A stretch of DNA of 64,000 bases from positions 3,348,001 to 3,412,000 of the forward strand of contig NZ_FNSO01000004.1 of NCBI RefSeq assembly GCF_900105945.1. Direction: 5' to 3'. Source of the stretch: Amycolatopsis tolypomycina. Lineage in GTDB: Bacteria > Actinomycetota > Actinomycetes > Mycobacteriales > Pseudonocardiaceae. Below the pieces are notes generated by a model. That model was not told where the DNA came from. It worked only from the letters and a program-made list of their open reading frames with translations, and did not search any database. How positions within the stretch are numbered: position 1 is the stretch's first letter; each line of letters opens with the position of its first letter. Both the position numbers and the translations under genes were made by a program. This document shows, piece after piece, positions 15,472-22,954 of the stretch.

Positions 15472-16731
15472 GTGACCGGCAGTACGCGGACCGGCGTCTT
15501 CGCCGTGCTGCGGGCGACCCCCGCCCCGGTCAGATACCTGCTGGCCGGCATGCTGGTCAACCAGCTGGGCGCGTTCGTCCAGACGTTCCTGGTGCTGTAC
15601 CTGACGTTCCGGGGCAGCTCGCCCGGCTTCGCCGGGGTCTGCCTCGCCGCCTACAGCGTGGGCGCGATCTTCGGCGCCATGCTGGGCGGCGAGCTGACCC
15701 ACCGGTTCGGCGGCCGGACGACGATCGTCGCGGTGATGACGTGCGCGGCCCCGCTCGTCGCGTCGATCCCGCTGGTCCGGGGCGTGCCCGCGGCGCTGCT
15801 CGCGGTGGTCGCGCTGTCCGGCCTGGCCATCCAGGCGTACCGGCCGGCGGCCGCGGTGCTGCTGGCCGAGTCCATGCCGGAAGAGCACAAGGTCATGGGC
15901 TTCTCGATGATGCGCATCGCGCTGAACATCGGCGCCGCCGTGGCCCCGCTGCTGGCCGCCCTGCTCATCCTGGTGAACTGGGACCTGCTGTTCTGGCTGG
16001 ACGGCGCGACCGCGGCGCTGTGGGCGCTGCTGGCGTTCACCCTGCTCCCACGGCAGTCCGGCGCCGGCCACCGGACCGAGCCCGACGGCGGCCCGGCGAA
16101 GACCGCGAGCGCCCGGGCGGTCTACGGGACGATGCTCCGCGACACCCGCTTCCTCTGCTACCTGGTCGCCGGCGTGTTCGGCATGATGGTCTACGCCGGA
16201 TCGGTCGCGGTGCTGCCGCTGAACATCGTCTCCGCCGGCTACCCGGTCGGGCTGTACAGCACGGTGCTGGTGATCTCCTCGGTCGTGCTGATCACCTGCG
16301 AACTGAAGATCACCACCTACATCGTCCGCATCCCGAAGTACGTCGCCGGGTTGGCAGGCAACCTCGTCAGCGCGCTCGGGTTCACCCTCTACGGCCTGCT
16401 CGCGCAGCACCCGTTCTTCGTGCTCGCCGGGGCGCTCTTCGCGGTGTCCGGGCTGATGATCCACGGGCCGAGCACGGCCGCGCACCCGGCCACCTTCCCG
16501 GTGCGGGTGCGCAGCCGCTACATCGCGACGAAGGAAACGCTGTCCGGCCTGGCCGCGACGATCGGCCCGGTGCTGGGGCTGTTCGTCTTCACCCGAGCGG
16601 GCGGCCCGGTGTTCTGGGGCTGCTGCGCGCTGCTGTCGGTCGCGGCCGGCTCGATGCACATCTACGGGCTCCGGACGCCGCCGGTGCCGGCCCCCGTCCC
16701 CGAACCGGAAGCCGTGGGAGAGCGATCATGA
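15472..16731 (+). CDS. MFS efflux transporter
   Basis: 419 residues with 12 predicted membrane segments. The MFS loop motif is GGELTHRFGGRTTI, and the N-terminal helix is LLAGMLVNQLGAFVQTFLVLYLTF. The GTG start has a strong SD, AAGGAGGT, six bases upstream. It resembles drug and peptide exporters. As first gene of the promoter-A operon and overlapped by the ligase gene, it is most likely the export and self-resistance pump for the cluster product. Confidence 0.88.
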   Translation: MTGSTRTGVFAVLRATPAPVRYLLAGMLVNQLGAFVQTFLVLYLTFRGSSPGFAGVCLAAYSVGAIFGAMLGGELTHRFGGRTTIVAVMTCAAPLVASIPLVRGVPAALLAVVALSGLAIQAYRPAAAVLLAESMPEEHKVMGFSMMRIALNIGAAVAPLLAALLILVNWDLLFWLDGATAALWALLAFTLLPRQSGAGHRTEPDGGPAKTASARAVYGTMLRDTRFLCYLVAGVFGMMVYAGSVAVLPLNIVSAGYPVGLYSTVLVISSVVLITCELKITTYIVRIPKYVAGLAGNLVSALGFTLYGLLAQHPFFVLAGALFAVSGLMIHGPSTAAHPATFPVRVRSRYIATKETLSGLAATIGPVLGLFVFTRAGGPVFWGCCALLSVAAGSMHIYGLRTPPVPAPVPEPEAVGERS

Positions 16732-18044
16732 CCGAACCCGAGGGCGTGCTGCTGGTCATCGGCAGCGGGCTGCGGACCTACCGCGAGTACCTGGTCGAGT
16801 CGATCCACCGGTGCGCCCGCCGGGCCGGGCTCGGCCTGGTGCTGCTGAACAACCTCAAGCCCACCTGGCAGCGCGGCTACTTCGACGAGATCGTCCACGT
16901 CGACGTGTTCGACGCCGGCGAAATGCTCGCCGCCGCCCGCGAGGTCGCCGCCCGCCACCGGGTCGTCGGCCTGATGTGCTGGGACGAACCCGTCGTCCTC
17001 GCCGCGGGCGAGCTCGCCGCCGAACTGGGCGTGCCCGGCCTGAGCGTGCCCGGGGTCCGCGGCTGCCGGGACAAGAACCGCACCCGGACCGTGCTGACCG
17101 CCGAAGGCCTGCTGCAGCCGGGGTACGCCCTCACCACCGGCCTCGACGAGGCCCGCGCGGCGGCCGCCCGGATCGGCTACCCGGTCGTGCTCAAGCCGCG
17201 GGCCATGGGCGCGAGCATCGGCGTGGTGTTCGCCGGCGACGAGTCCGAGCTGGACGCCGCCTTCGCCGTCGCGATGGGCGCGGCCACGGTCGACCAGAGC
17301 CGCTACGGCGGCGCCGCGATCGTCGAGGGCTTCGTCCGCGGGCCGGAGATCAGCATCGACGCCGCCGTGCACAAAGGTGAGTACCTGCCGATGTTCGTCG
17401 CCCGCAAGCACACCGGCGACCCGCCGTACTTCGAAGAGGTCGGCCACGTCGTCGACGCCGGCGACCCGCTGCTGCACGACCCGCAGCTGCTCGACGTCCT
17501 GGCCCGCGCGCACCGCGCGCTCGGCGTCGAAGACGGCATCACCCACACCGAGGTCCGGCTGACCGACCGCGGCCCGCTGATCATCGAGGTCAACGGACGG
17601 CTCGGCGGCGACCTGATCCCGTTCCTCGGCAAGACGGCCACCGGCATCGACCCCGGCGAGGTCCTGTTCGCCGTCGCCACCGGCCACCGGCCGGCCATCA
17701 CCCCGACCCGGCACGCGGTCGCCGGCATCCGGTTCGGCTACCCGGACCACGACTGCCTGGTCCACGAGATCACCGTCCCGGACAACGCACCCGGTCTGGT
17801 CCTCGCGGCACCGATGATCGACCGGGGGACCACCCTGCGCCTGCCACCCGGCGGCTACCTGGCCCGGCACTCGTTCGTGGTGTGCGCGGCCGACGACCCC
17901 GTCACCTGCGGCCGGCGACTGGACGCCGCCGCCGCCTCGGTGCGGGTCGACGCCGATCCGGTCGACCCACCAGAACCCGGTACCGCCTTCGAAATGCCCG
18001 CCGGGCTGCTCGACGTCGACGAACACGAGGGAGTTTCCGCATGA
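16728..18044 (+). CDS. ATP-grasp ligase 1 (L-amino-acid-ligase type)
   Basis: 438 residues. The N-terminal domain begins VLLVIGSGLRTYREYLVESI. The ATP-grasp core includes the nucleotide-binding Lys in VVLKPRAMGASIGVV (near 155), EGFVRGPEISIDAA and the metal-binding IIEVNGRLGGD (near 285). These are features of the carboxylate-amine ligases that make dipeptides (BacD-like). The enzyme would activate a carboxylate as acyl phosphate and join it to an amine, perhaps the hydrazine. It overlaps both neighbouring genes by four bases. The substrates cannot be read from sequence. Confidence 0.85.
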   Translation: MTEPEGVLLVIGSGLRTYREYLVESIHRCARRAGLGLVLLNNLKPTWQRGYFDEIVHVDVFDAGEMLAAAREVAARHRVVGLMCWDEPVVLAAGELAAELGVPGLSVPGVRGCRDKNRTRTVLTAEGLLQPGYALTTGLDEARAAAARIGYPVVLKPRAMGASIGVVFAGDESELDAAFAVAMGAATVDQSRYGGAAIVEGFVRGPEISIDAAVHKGEYLPMFVARKHTGDPPYFEEVGHVVDAGDPLLHDPQLLDVLARAHRALGVEDGITHTEVRLTDRGPLIIEVNGRLGGDLIPFLGKTATGIDPGEVLFAVATGHRPAITPTRHAVAGIRFGYPDHDCLVHEITVPDNAPGLVLAAPMIDRGTTLRLPPGGYLARHSFVVCAADDPVTCGRRLDAAAASVRVDADPVDPPEPGTAFEMPAGLLDVDEHEGVSA

Positions 18045-19300
18045 CCATGACCGAGCCCGCCCGCACCGATGTGCCGCTGACCGGCGCGCAGATCCTCGAG
18101 AACGCGAAGGCGCTCGCGCCGGTCCTGCGCGAACGCGCCGCGGAGATCGAGGCGAACCGGAGCCTGCCCGACGACGTGGTGCAGCTGCTGCGCGACGCCG
18201 GCGTCTTCCGCATCGGGTTCAGCCGGGAATGGGGCGGCCCCGAGATGACGTCGATGGAGCAGACCGAGGTGATCGAAGCGCTGTCCTACGGCGACGCGTC
18301 CGTGGGCTGGTGCGCCAAGCTCGGCTCCGACATCGGCCTGCACGCGAACTTCCTCGACCAGGACGAAGCCCGCCGGATGTTCACCAGCATCGACATGCAC
18401 TCGGCCGGGGTGCTCCCGGTGACCGGGCACGCCGAGCGGGTGCCCGGCGGCTACCGGCTCACCGGCCGGTGGGGGTTCGGCAGCGGCTCGACCCACGCCG
18501 ACTGGGTGGCCTCCGGCGCGATGGTGTTCGAGAACGGCGAACCCTACGCCAGCCCCGACGGCAGCAACCCGCACGAGTCGCGGCTGTTCATGGTGCCGCA
18601 GGAGGACATCCGCTCGCTCGACAACTGGTACACCCTCGGCCTGTGCGGCTCCGGCAGCAGCGACTACACGATCACCGACGTGTTCGTGCCGGAGAACCAC
18701 ACCCTGACGTTCGACAACCCGAAGGTCCCGAACGGGCCGCTCGTGCAGCCGGACGTGATCCAGCGCAGCATGTGCGGCGCCCCGCTCGGCGTCGCGCGGG
18801 CCGCCCTGGACTACGTCCGCGACCTCACCATCGAGCGCGTCGACATGCTCAAGGGCTCGCCGTGGCGGATGAGCGGCCTCGCCTGGAAGGACAACGAGCA
18901 CATCCAGATCACCCTGGCCGAGTGCGAAGCCGACTACAGCACGACCCGGGCCGGGGTGTACCGGGCGCTGGAGCGGCAGTGGGAGGTCACCGCCGACGGC
19001 ATCGGCACGCTCGACGACCTCACCCCCGACGAGCGGGTCGCGCCGGCCTTGACCGGCTGGCAGGCGTTCCAGATGGCCAAGCGCGTCGTGCTGCGGCTGT
19101 GCGACCTGCTCGGCACGGCGGCGATCCGGTCCGGCGACCCGATGAACCGGTGGCTGCGGGACGCGGTGACCATGGCCATGCACCCGACCGCGCGCGACCG
19201 CGTCACCCAGACCGTGGGGGCGCACCTGGTCGGCGCGAAGCCGTCGATGCGGTTCATGCTCGGCATCGTCGACAAGCCCAAGACCGAGACCGATGCCTGA
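18041..19300 (+). CDS. Acyl-CoA-dehydrogenase-fold flavin monooxygenase
   Basis: 419 residues. The family is group D flavoprotein monooxygenase (HsaA/DszC/KijD3-like). Evidence is SREWGGPEMTSMEQTEVIEALSYGDASVGWCAKL, the flavin-contact segment GRWGFGSGSTHADW and the C-terminal helical bundle. The usual acyl-CoA dehydrogenase catalytic Glu is not apparent. Such enzymes use reduced flavin and oxygen to hydroxylate carbon, nitrogen or sulfur, including amino-group oxidation. No flavin reductase is encoded beside it; an FMN reductase gene lies at 52759. It is translationally coupled between the two ATP-grasp genes. Confidence 0.8.
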   Translation: MTMTEPARTDVPLTGAQILENAKALAPVLRERAAEIEANRSLPDDVVQLLRDAGVFRIGFSREWGGPEMTSMEQTEVIEALSYGDASVGWCAKLGSDIGLHANFLDQDEARRMFTSIDMHSAGVLPVTGHAERVPGGYRLTGRWGFGSGSTHADWVASGAMVFENGEPYASPDGSNPHESRLFMVPQEDIRSLDNWYTLGLCGSGSSDYTITDVFVPENHTLTFDNPKVPNGPLVQPDVIQRSMCGAPLGVARAALDYVRDLTIERVDMLKGSPWRMSGLAWKDNEHIQITLAECEADYSTTRAGVYRALERQWEVTADGIGTLDDLTPDERVAPALTGWQAFQMAKRVVLRLCDLLGTAAIRSGDPMNRWLRDAVTMAMHPTARDRVTQTVGAHLVGAKPSMRFMLGIVDKPKTETDA

Positions 19301-20546
19301 GCGGCCCGTCCTGGTCGTCGGGTTCGTGACGCCGGTGCTGCTGGCCCTCACCGGCGTCGAGCCCGACGGCTCGGTCGTCCTCGTCGAAGAGCCGGACGTG
19401 GTCCGCAAGCGCGACCTGCGCGCGAAGCTGGCCGGGTCCGCGCTGGTCCGCGAGCTCGTCGAGTGGGAGCACACCCGGCCCGGCGCGGCCGACGAGTTCC
19501 ACGCCGCCCACCCGGACCTGGACCCGGTCGCGGTCATCCCGCTGATCGAGTACGCAACCCCGTTCGCCGCCCGGCTCGCCGAACGCTACGGCGTGCCGGG
19601 CGCGGGCCTCGGTGCCGCGCTGGTCCTGCGGGACAAGGCCGTGCTGCGCCGGGTCAGCGCGGCCGCCGGCCTGGCCAACCCGGAGAGCGTCACCGTGACG
19701 AGCCCGGCGGACGTGCGGGCGTTCCAGCGCGCGCACCCGGGCCCGGTGGTGCTCAAGCCGGCGAACCGGCAGGCCGCGGTGGGCACCCAGATCGTGCACG
19801 ACCCCGCCGACGTCGAGCAGGCGTGGGCGAACTGCCTGGAGCAGGACGAGGGCATCTTCGTCCCGGACCGGCCGATGGAGCTGCGGATGCTGGCCGAGCG
19901 GTACGTGCCCGGCGCCGAATACAGCGTCGAGATGCTCGTGCGCGGCGGGGAGCAGCTGTTCGCCAACGTCACCGGCAAGCAGCTCTACCCGGGCCCGCGG
20001 CCGGTCGAGCTGGCCCACATCGTGCCCGCCGACATCCCGGACGAGCTCACGTCGACGCTGGCGGGCGTGACCCGCCGGCTCCTCGCGGCGGTCGGGTTCG
20101 CCGACGGGATCGTGCACTGCGAGTGGATCGTCGGCGACGACGGCGTCCCGTACCTCGTGGAGTGCGCGGGCCGGATCGCCGGGGACGGCATCATGGAGAT
20201 CATCGACCACGCCTACCCGGTCAAGCTGCTGCGGGCGTACTTCGCCGTGATGCGCGGCGAAACCCCGCCGCCGCTGCCCACCCGGGCGACCGGTGGCGCG
20301 GCGGTGCGGTTCGTCCCCATGGAGCCCGGCGTGATCGGCGCCGTGGCAGGCCTCGAGGAGGCCCGCCGGGTGGCGGGCGTGTTCCTGGTCGACCTCCAGG
20401 TCGGCCCGGGGCACCGGTTCGCCGGCCTGCGCAGCTCGTGGGACCGCGCGGGCCTGGTGATGGCCGAGGCGGACAGCCCGGCCGAGGCGCTGCAGCGCGC
20501 CGAGAAGGCCGCGGGCCTGGTGCGGATCGAGACGCGCCCGGAGTAG
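19293..20546 (+). CDS. ATP-grasp ligase 2
   Basis: 417 residues. The start overlaps the flavoenzyme gene by eight bases. The ATP-grasp core shows VVLKPANRQAAVGTQIV (near 151), MLAERYVPGAEYSVEMLV and the metal site HCEWIVGDDGVPYLVECAGRIAGDGI (near 286). The C-terminal part matches the lid region of biotin-carboxylase-like amino-acid ligases. It is distinct from ligase 1, so two separate amide-type bonds are likely made. It is the last gene of the promoter-A operon, followed by a strong hairpin. Confidence 0.85.
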   Translation: MPERPVLVVGFVTPVLLALTGVEPDGSVVLVEEPDVVRKRDLRAKLAGSALVRELVEWEHTRPGAADEFHAAHPDLDPVAVIPLIEYATPFAARLAERYGVPGAGLGAALVLRDKAVLRRVSAAAGLANPESVTVTSPADVRAFQRAHPGPVVLKPANRQAAVGTQIVHDPADVEQAWANCLEQDEGIFVPDRPMELRMLAERYVPGAEYSVEMLVRGGEQLFANVTGKQLYPGPRPVELAHIVPADIPDELTSTLAGVTRRLLAAVGFADGIVHCEWIVGDDGVPYLVECAGRIAGDGIMEIIDHAYPVKLLRAYFAVMRGETPPPLPTRATGGAAVRFVPMEPGVIGAVAGLEEARRVAGVFLVDLQVGPGHRFAGLRSSWDRAGLVMAEADSPAEALQRAEKAAGLVRIETRPE

Positions 20547-20561
20547 TTGTTCGCTGCCAAG

Positions 20562-20601
20562 GAAAGAGGCCTTCGCCGATGGTCCGGCGAAGGCCTCTTT
20601 C
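20562..20601. terminator. Bidirectional hairpin terminator
   Basis: Perfect 16-bp arms (GAAAGAGGCCTTCGCC and its complement) enclose an 8-base loop. It lies between the convergent ends of ligase 2 and the KMO-like gene, 15 and 11 bases from their stops. The A-rich left and T-rich right arm ends help in both directions. Confidence 0.8.
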
Positions 20602-20612
20602 GCGTGGGCGGA

Positions 20613-21917
20613 TCAGCGGCGGAGCCGGCGGCCCACCCCGACGGCGGCGGCCGAGAGGGCGGCCACGCCGAGCGTCTGCAGGATGCGGTGCTGCCGGCTC
20701 GCCCGGTGCTGGGCCTGCAGGTACGGGATGGTCGTGTTGGTGACCATCGCGTGCAGCGGCATCCAGCGGTGGCGCAGCAGCTTCTCCAGAACCGTGTCGC
20801 ACGCCCGTTCCAGGCGGACGCCGGGGGACCGCACGGTGTCGCGCAGCTCGGCGAAGTTGCGGTGGGACATGGCGGCGAGGGCGTCGGTGTTCGGCTTGCG
20901 GCGGGCGTAGTACCGGCCCAGCGCCGCCGCCGGGTCGGCGGGGTGACGGGCGAGGCTGTCGGTCAGCTCGAGCGCGTCCTCGAAGGCCGAGTTCATGCCC
21001 TGGGCCAGGAACGGGTAGACGGCGTGGCAGGCGTCGCCGATCAGCGCCACCTTGCCCTCGTGGGTCCACGGCGCGGTGCTGACCGTGACGAGGTTGAACG
21101 TGGGCCGGTTCAGGAACTCCTCGGCGAGGCCGGGGACCAGCGCCAGGACGTCGGGGAATTCGCGGCGGAACAACGTCTCCACGTCCGCGGTGGTGCGCAG
21201 CGCGTCGAAGCCGGTCGGGCCGTGGAACGGCAGGACGCACGAACAGGTGAAGGACCCGTCGCGGTTGGGGTGGGCGAACATCATCGTGTCGCCGCGCGGC
21301 CACAGGTGGAAGACGTCGTCGGCCATCCGGTGGGTGCCGTCGGCGGCGGCCGGGATGTGCAGCTCGCGCCAGCCCCACTCGAGGTAGCTCTGCGAGAACT
21401 CCGCGCGCAGCTCGTGGTGCATGAACCGGCGCACGGCGGAGAACGCGCCGTCCGCACCCACCACGACGTCCGGCCGCACTTTGAACGTCTGCCCGTCCGG
21501 GGCCTCGAAGGTCGCCGACGGCAGTTCCCGGTCCACACCGGTGCACCGCGTGTCGAACACGAACCGCACGCCGGGTTCCCGCAGGGCCGCGTCGACCAGC
21601 AGCGCGCTGAGGTCCCGGCGCTGGATGGCGAGGATGCCACCGTCGCCGTAGGACGAGAAGCGCAGGCTCGCGTCGGTGTTGTGCAGCAGCCGCCCGCGCA
21701 TCGGCACGACGAGCCGCCGCACCTCGTCCGCCAGCCCGAGGCGGTCCAGCGCCGCCAGGCCGCGCCGGGACAGGCCGAGGTTCATGGACGTCACCGCGAC
21801 GGACGTCCCGCGCGGGTCCGGCCGGCGGTCGTACACGGTCACGACGTGTCCCTGCCGGCCGAGCGAGAGCGCGAGGAACGCGCCGGCCATGCCGGCCCCC
21901 ACGATCGTGAACTCCAC
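20613..21917 (-). CDS. Kynurenine 3-monooxygenase-like FAD hydroxylase
   Basis: 434 residues. I chose the GTG at 21917, eight bases after AAGGAG; its first base overlaps the upstream stop. The FAD motif GAGMAGAFLALSLGRQG is at residues 7-23. KMO-type signatures follow: SVAVTSMNLGLSRRGLAAL, PMRGRLLHN, YLEWGWRELHIP, HLWPRGDTMMFAHPNRDGSFTCSCVLPFHG and GDACHAVYPFLAQGMNSAFEDA. A hydrophobic segment near the end (AALSAAAVGVG) recalls the KMO membrane anchor. Classical KMO hydroxylates kynurenine with NADPH and oxygen. Here the substrate may be a cluster intermediate rather than kynurenine. It is the last gene of the promoter-B operon. Confidence 0.8.
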   Translation of the reverse strand: MEFTIVGAGMAGAFLALSLGRQGHVVTVYDRRPDPRGTSVAVTSMNLGLSRRGLAALDRLGLADEVRRLVVPMRGRLLHNTDASLRFSSYGDGGILAIQRRDLSALLVDAALREPGVRFVFDTRCTGVDRELPSATFEAPDGQTFKVRPDVVVGADGAFSAVRRFMHHELRAEFSQSYLEWGWRELHIPAAADGTHRMADDVFHLWPRGDTMMFAHPNRDGSFTCSCVLPFHGPTGFDALRTTADVETLFRREFPDVLALVPGLAEEFLNRPTFNLVTVSTAPWTHEGKVALIGDACHAVYPFLAQGMNSAFEDALELTDSLARHPADPAAALGRYYARRKPNTDALAAMSHRNFAELRDTVRSPGVRLERACDTVLEKLLRHRWMPLHAMVTNTTIPYLQAQHRASRQHRILQTLGVAALSAAAVGVGRRLRR

Positions 21918-22954
21918 TACGCACACTCCTTGTCGTTGACTCGGCCGAGAATTTCCCGGGCGACGAGCGGGGCGGCGCCGAACCCGGAGCCGCCGCAGGC
22001 GGAGCGGGCCCACACCGACGGGTGCAGGCGGGCGAGCACGGGACCACCGGTGCCGGCGTCGGCCGCGTAGTGGCAGTCCTTGGTCCCGGCCACGACGTAG
22101 TCCTCGGCACCGGCGAGGATCGGCTCGGCGAGCAGCCGGCGGGCCCACGGTCCGGGGTCGTCGGCGTCCGCGGTGGTCGCGACCTCCCGGCACACGGCGT
22201 CCGAACTGATCTTGAGCAGGGTGCCGTCGCCGGGCGGCAGCAGCCAGGCACTGCGTTCGGCCCCGATCCGGCCCACGCCGGGAGCCGTCGCCCACCACTT
22301 GGTCAGGTGCGACGGCGGCCGCAGGTAGACCATGGTCTGCCGGTGCAGCACGACGGGCGGCCCGGCCAGGTCCCTGGTCCACGGCCCACCGGCGAGCAGC
22401 ACCACGTCCGCCTGGAGTTCTTCGCCGTCGGCGAGGACCGAGTGGTCTTGGACGCCGGTGACGGCGCACCCCGGCCGCAGGGTCACGCCGGGGTGCGCGG
22501 CGAGCCAGCCGACGGCCGCGCGGAGGAACCGATCGGCCAGCAGCACGGCGCCACCGGGATCGAAAACGCCGCTGGTTCCGTCGGGGAACAGCACCGGCGG
22601 CAGGGCCTCCGGCGCGACGGCGGTGGCCGGAACGTCCGCCTGGCGGGCGGTGTCGAAGGCCCGCGCGAGTTCGTCCGGCGTACCGGCGGTGACGACACCG
22701 ACGGGCCGGACGAAGTCCGTTCGCAGCAGGGATTCCAGCTCCGCCCACCGGCGGCGGGCCTCGGCCATCCGCGCGGTGCCGTCGACGTCGTCCGGGCGCA
22801 GGACCCGCAGGGCCCGGTGCTGGTCGGACGACGTCGACGCGGGGTTCGGGACGGCACCGCGGTCGAGCACGGTCACGCGGTGCCCGGCCCTGGCGCACCC
22901 GATCGCGGTGACGAGCCCGGTGACGCCGGCCCCGACGACGGCGACCGCGGCCAT
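21917..22954 (-). CDS. D-amino-acid/glycine-oxidase-type FAD oxidoreductase
   Basis: 345 residues. The Rossmann motif VAVVGAGVTGLVTAIGCARAGHRVTVLDRG opens the protein. The DAO-family C-terminus reads DYVVAGTKDCHYAADAGTGGPVL and CGGSGFGAAPLVAREIL. DAO enzymes oxidise secondary or primary amines with oxygen. In triacsin and s56-p1 biosynthesis, a DAO-type flavoprotein cleaves the N6-(carboxymethylamino)lysine made by the hydrazine synthetase. Its position next to the MetRS-like gene and N-hydroxylase gene suggests the same step here. The start overlaps the upstream stop (ATGA). Confidence 0.82.
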   Translation of the reverse strand: MAAVAVVGAGVTGLVTAIGCARAGHRVTVLDRGAVPNPASTSSDQHRALRVLRPDDVDGTARMAEARRRWAELESLLRTDFVRPVGVVTAGTPDELARAFDTARQADVPATAVAPEALPPVLFPDGTSGVFDPGGAVLLADRFLRAAVGWLAAHPGVTLRPGCAVTGVQDHSVLADGEELQADVVLLAGGPWTRDLAGPPVVLHRQTMVYLRPPSHLTKWWATAPGVGRIGAERSAWLLPPGDGTLLKISSDAVCREVATTADADDPGPWARRLLAEPILAGAEDYVVAGTKDCHYAADAGTGGPVLARLHPSVWARSACGGSGFGAAPLVAREILGRVNDKECA

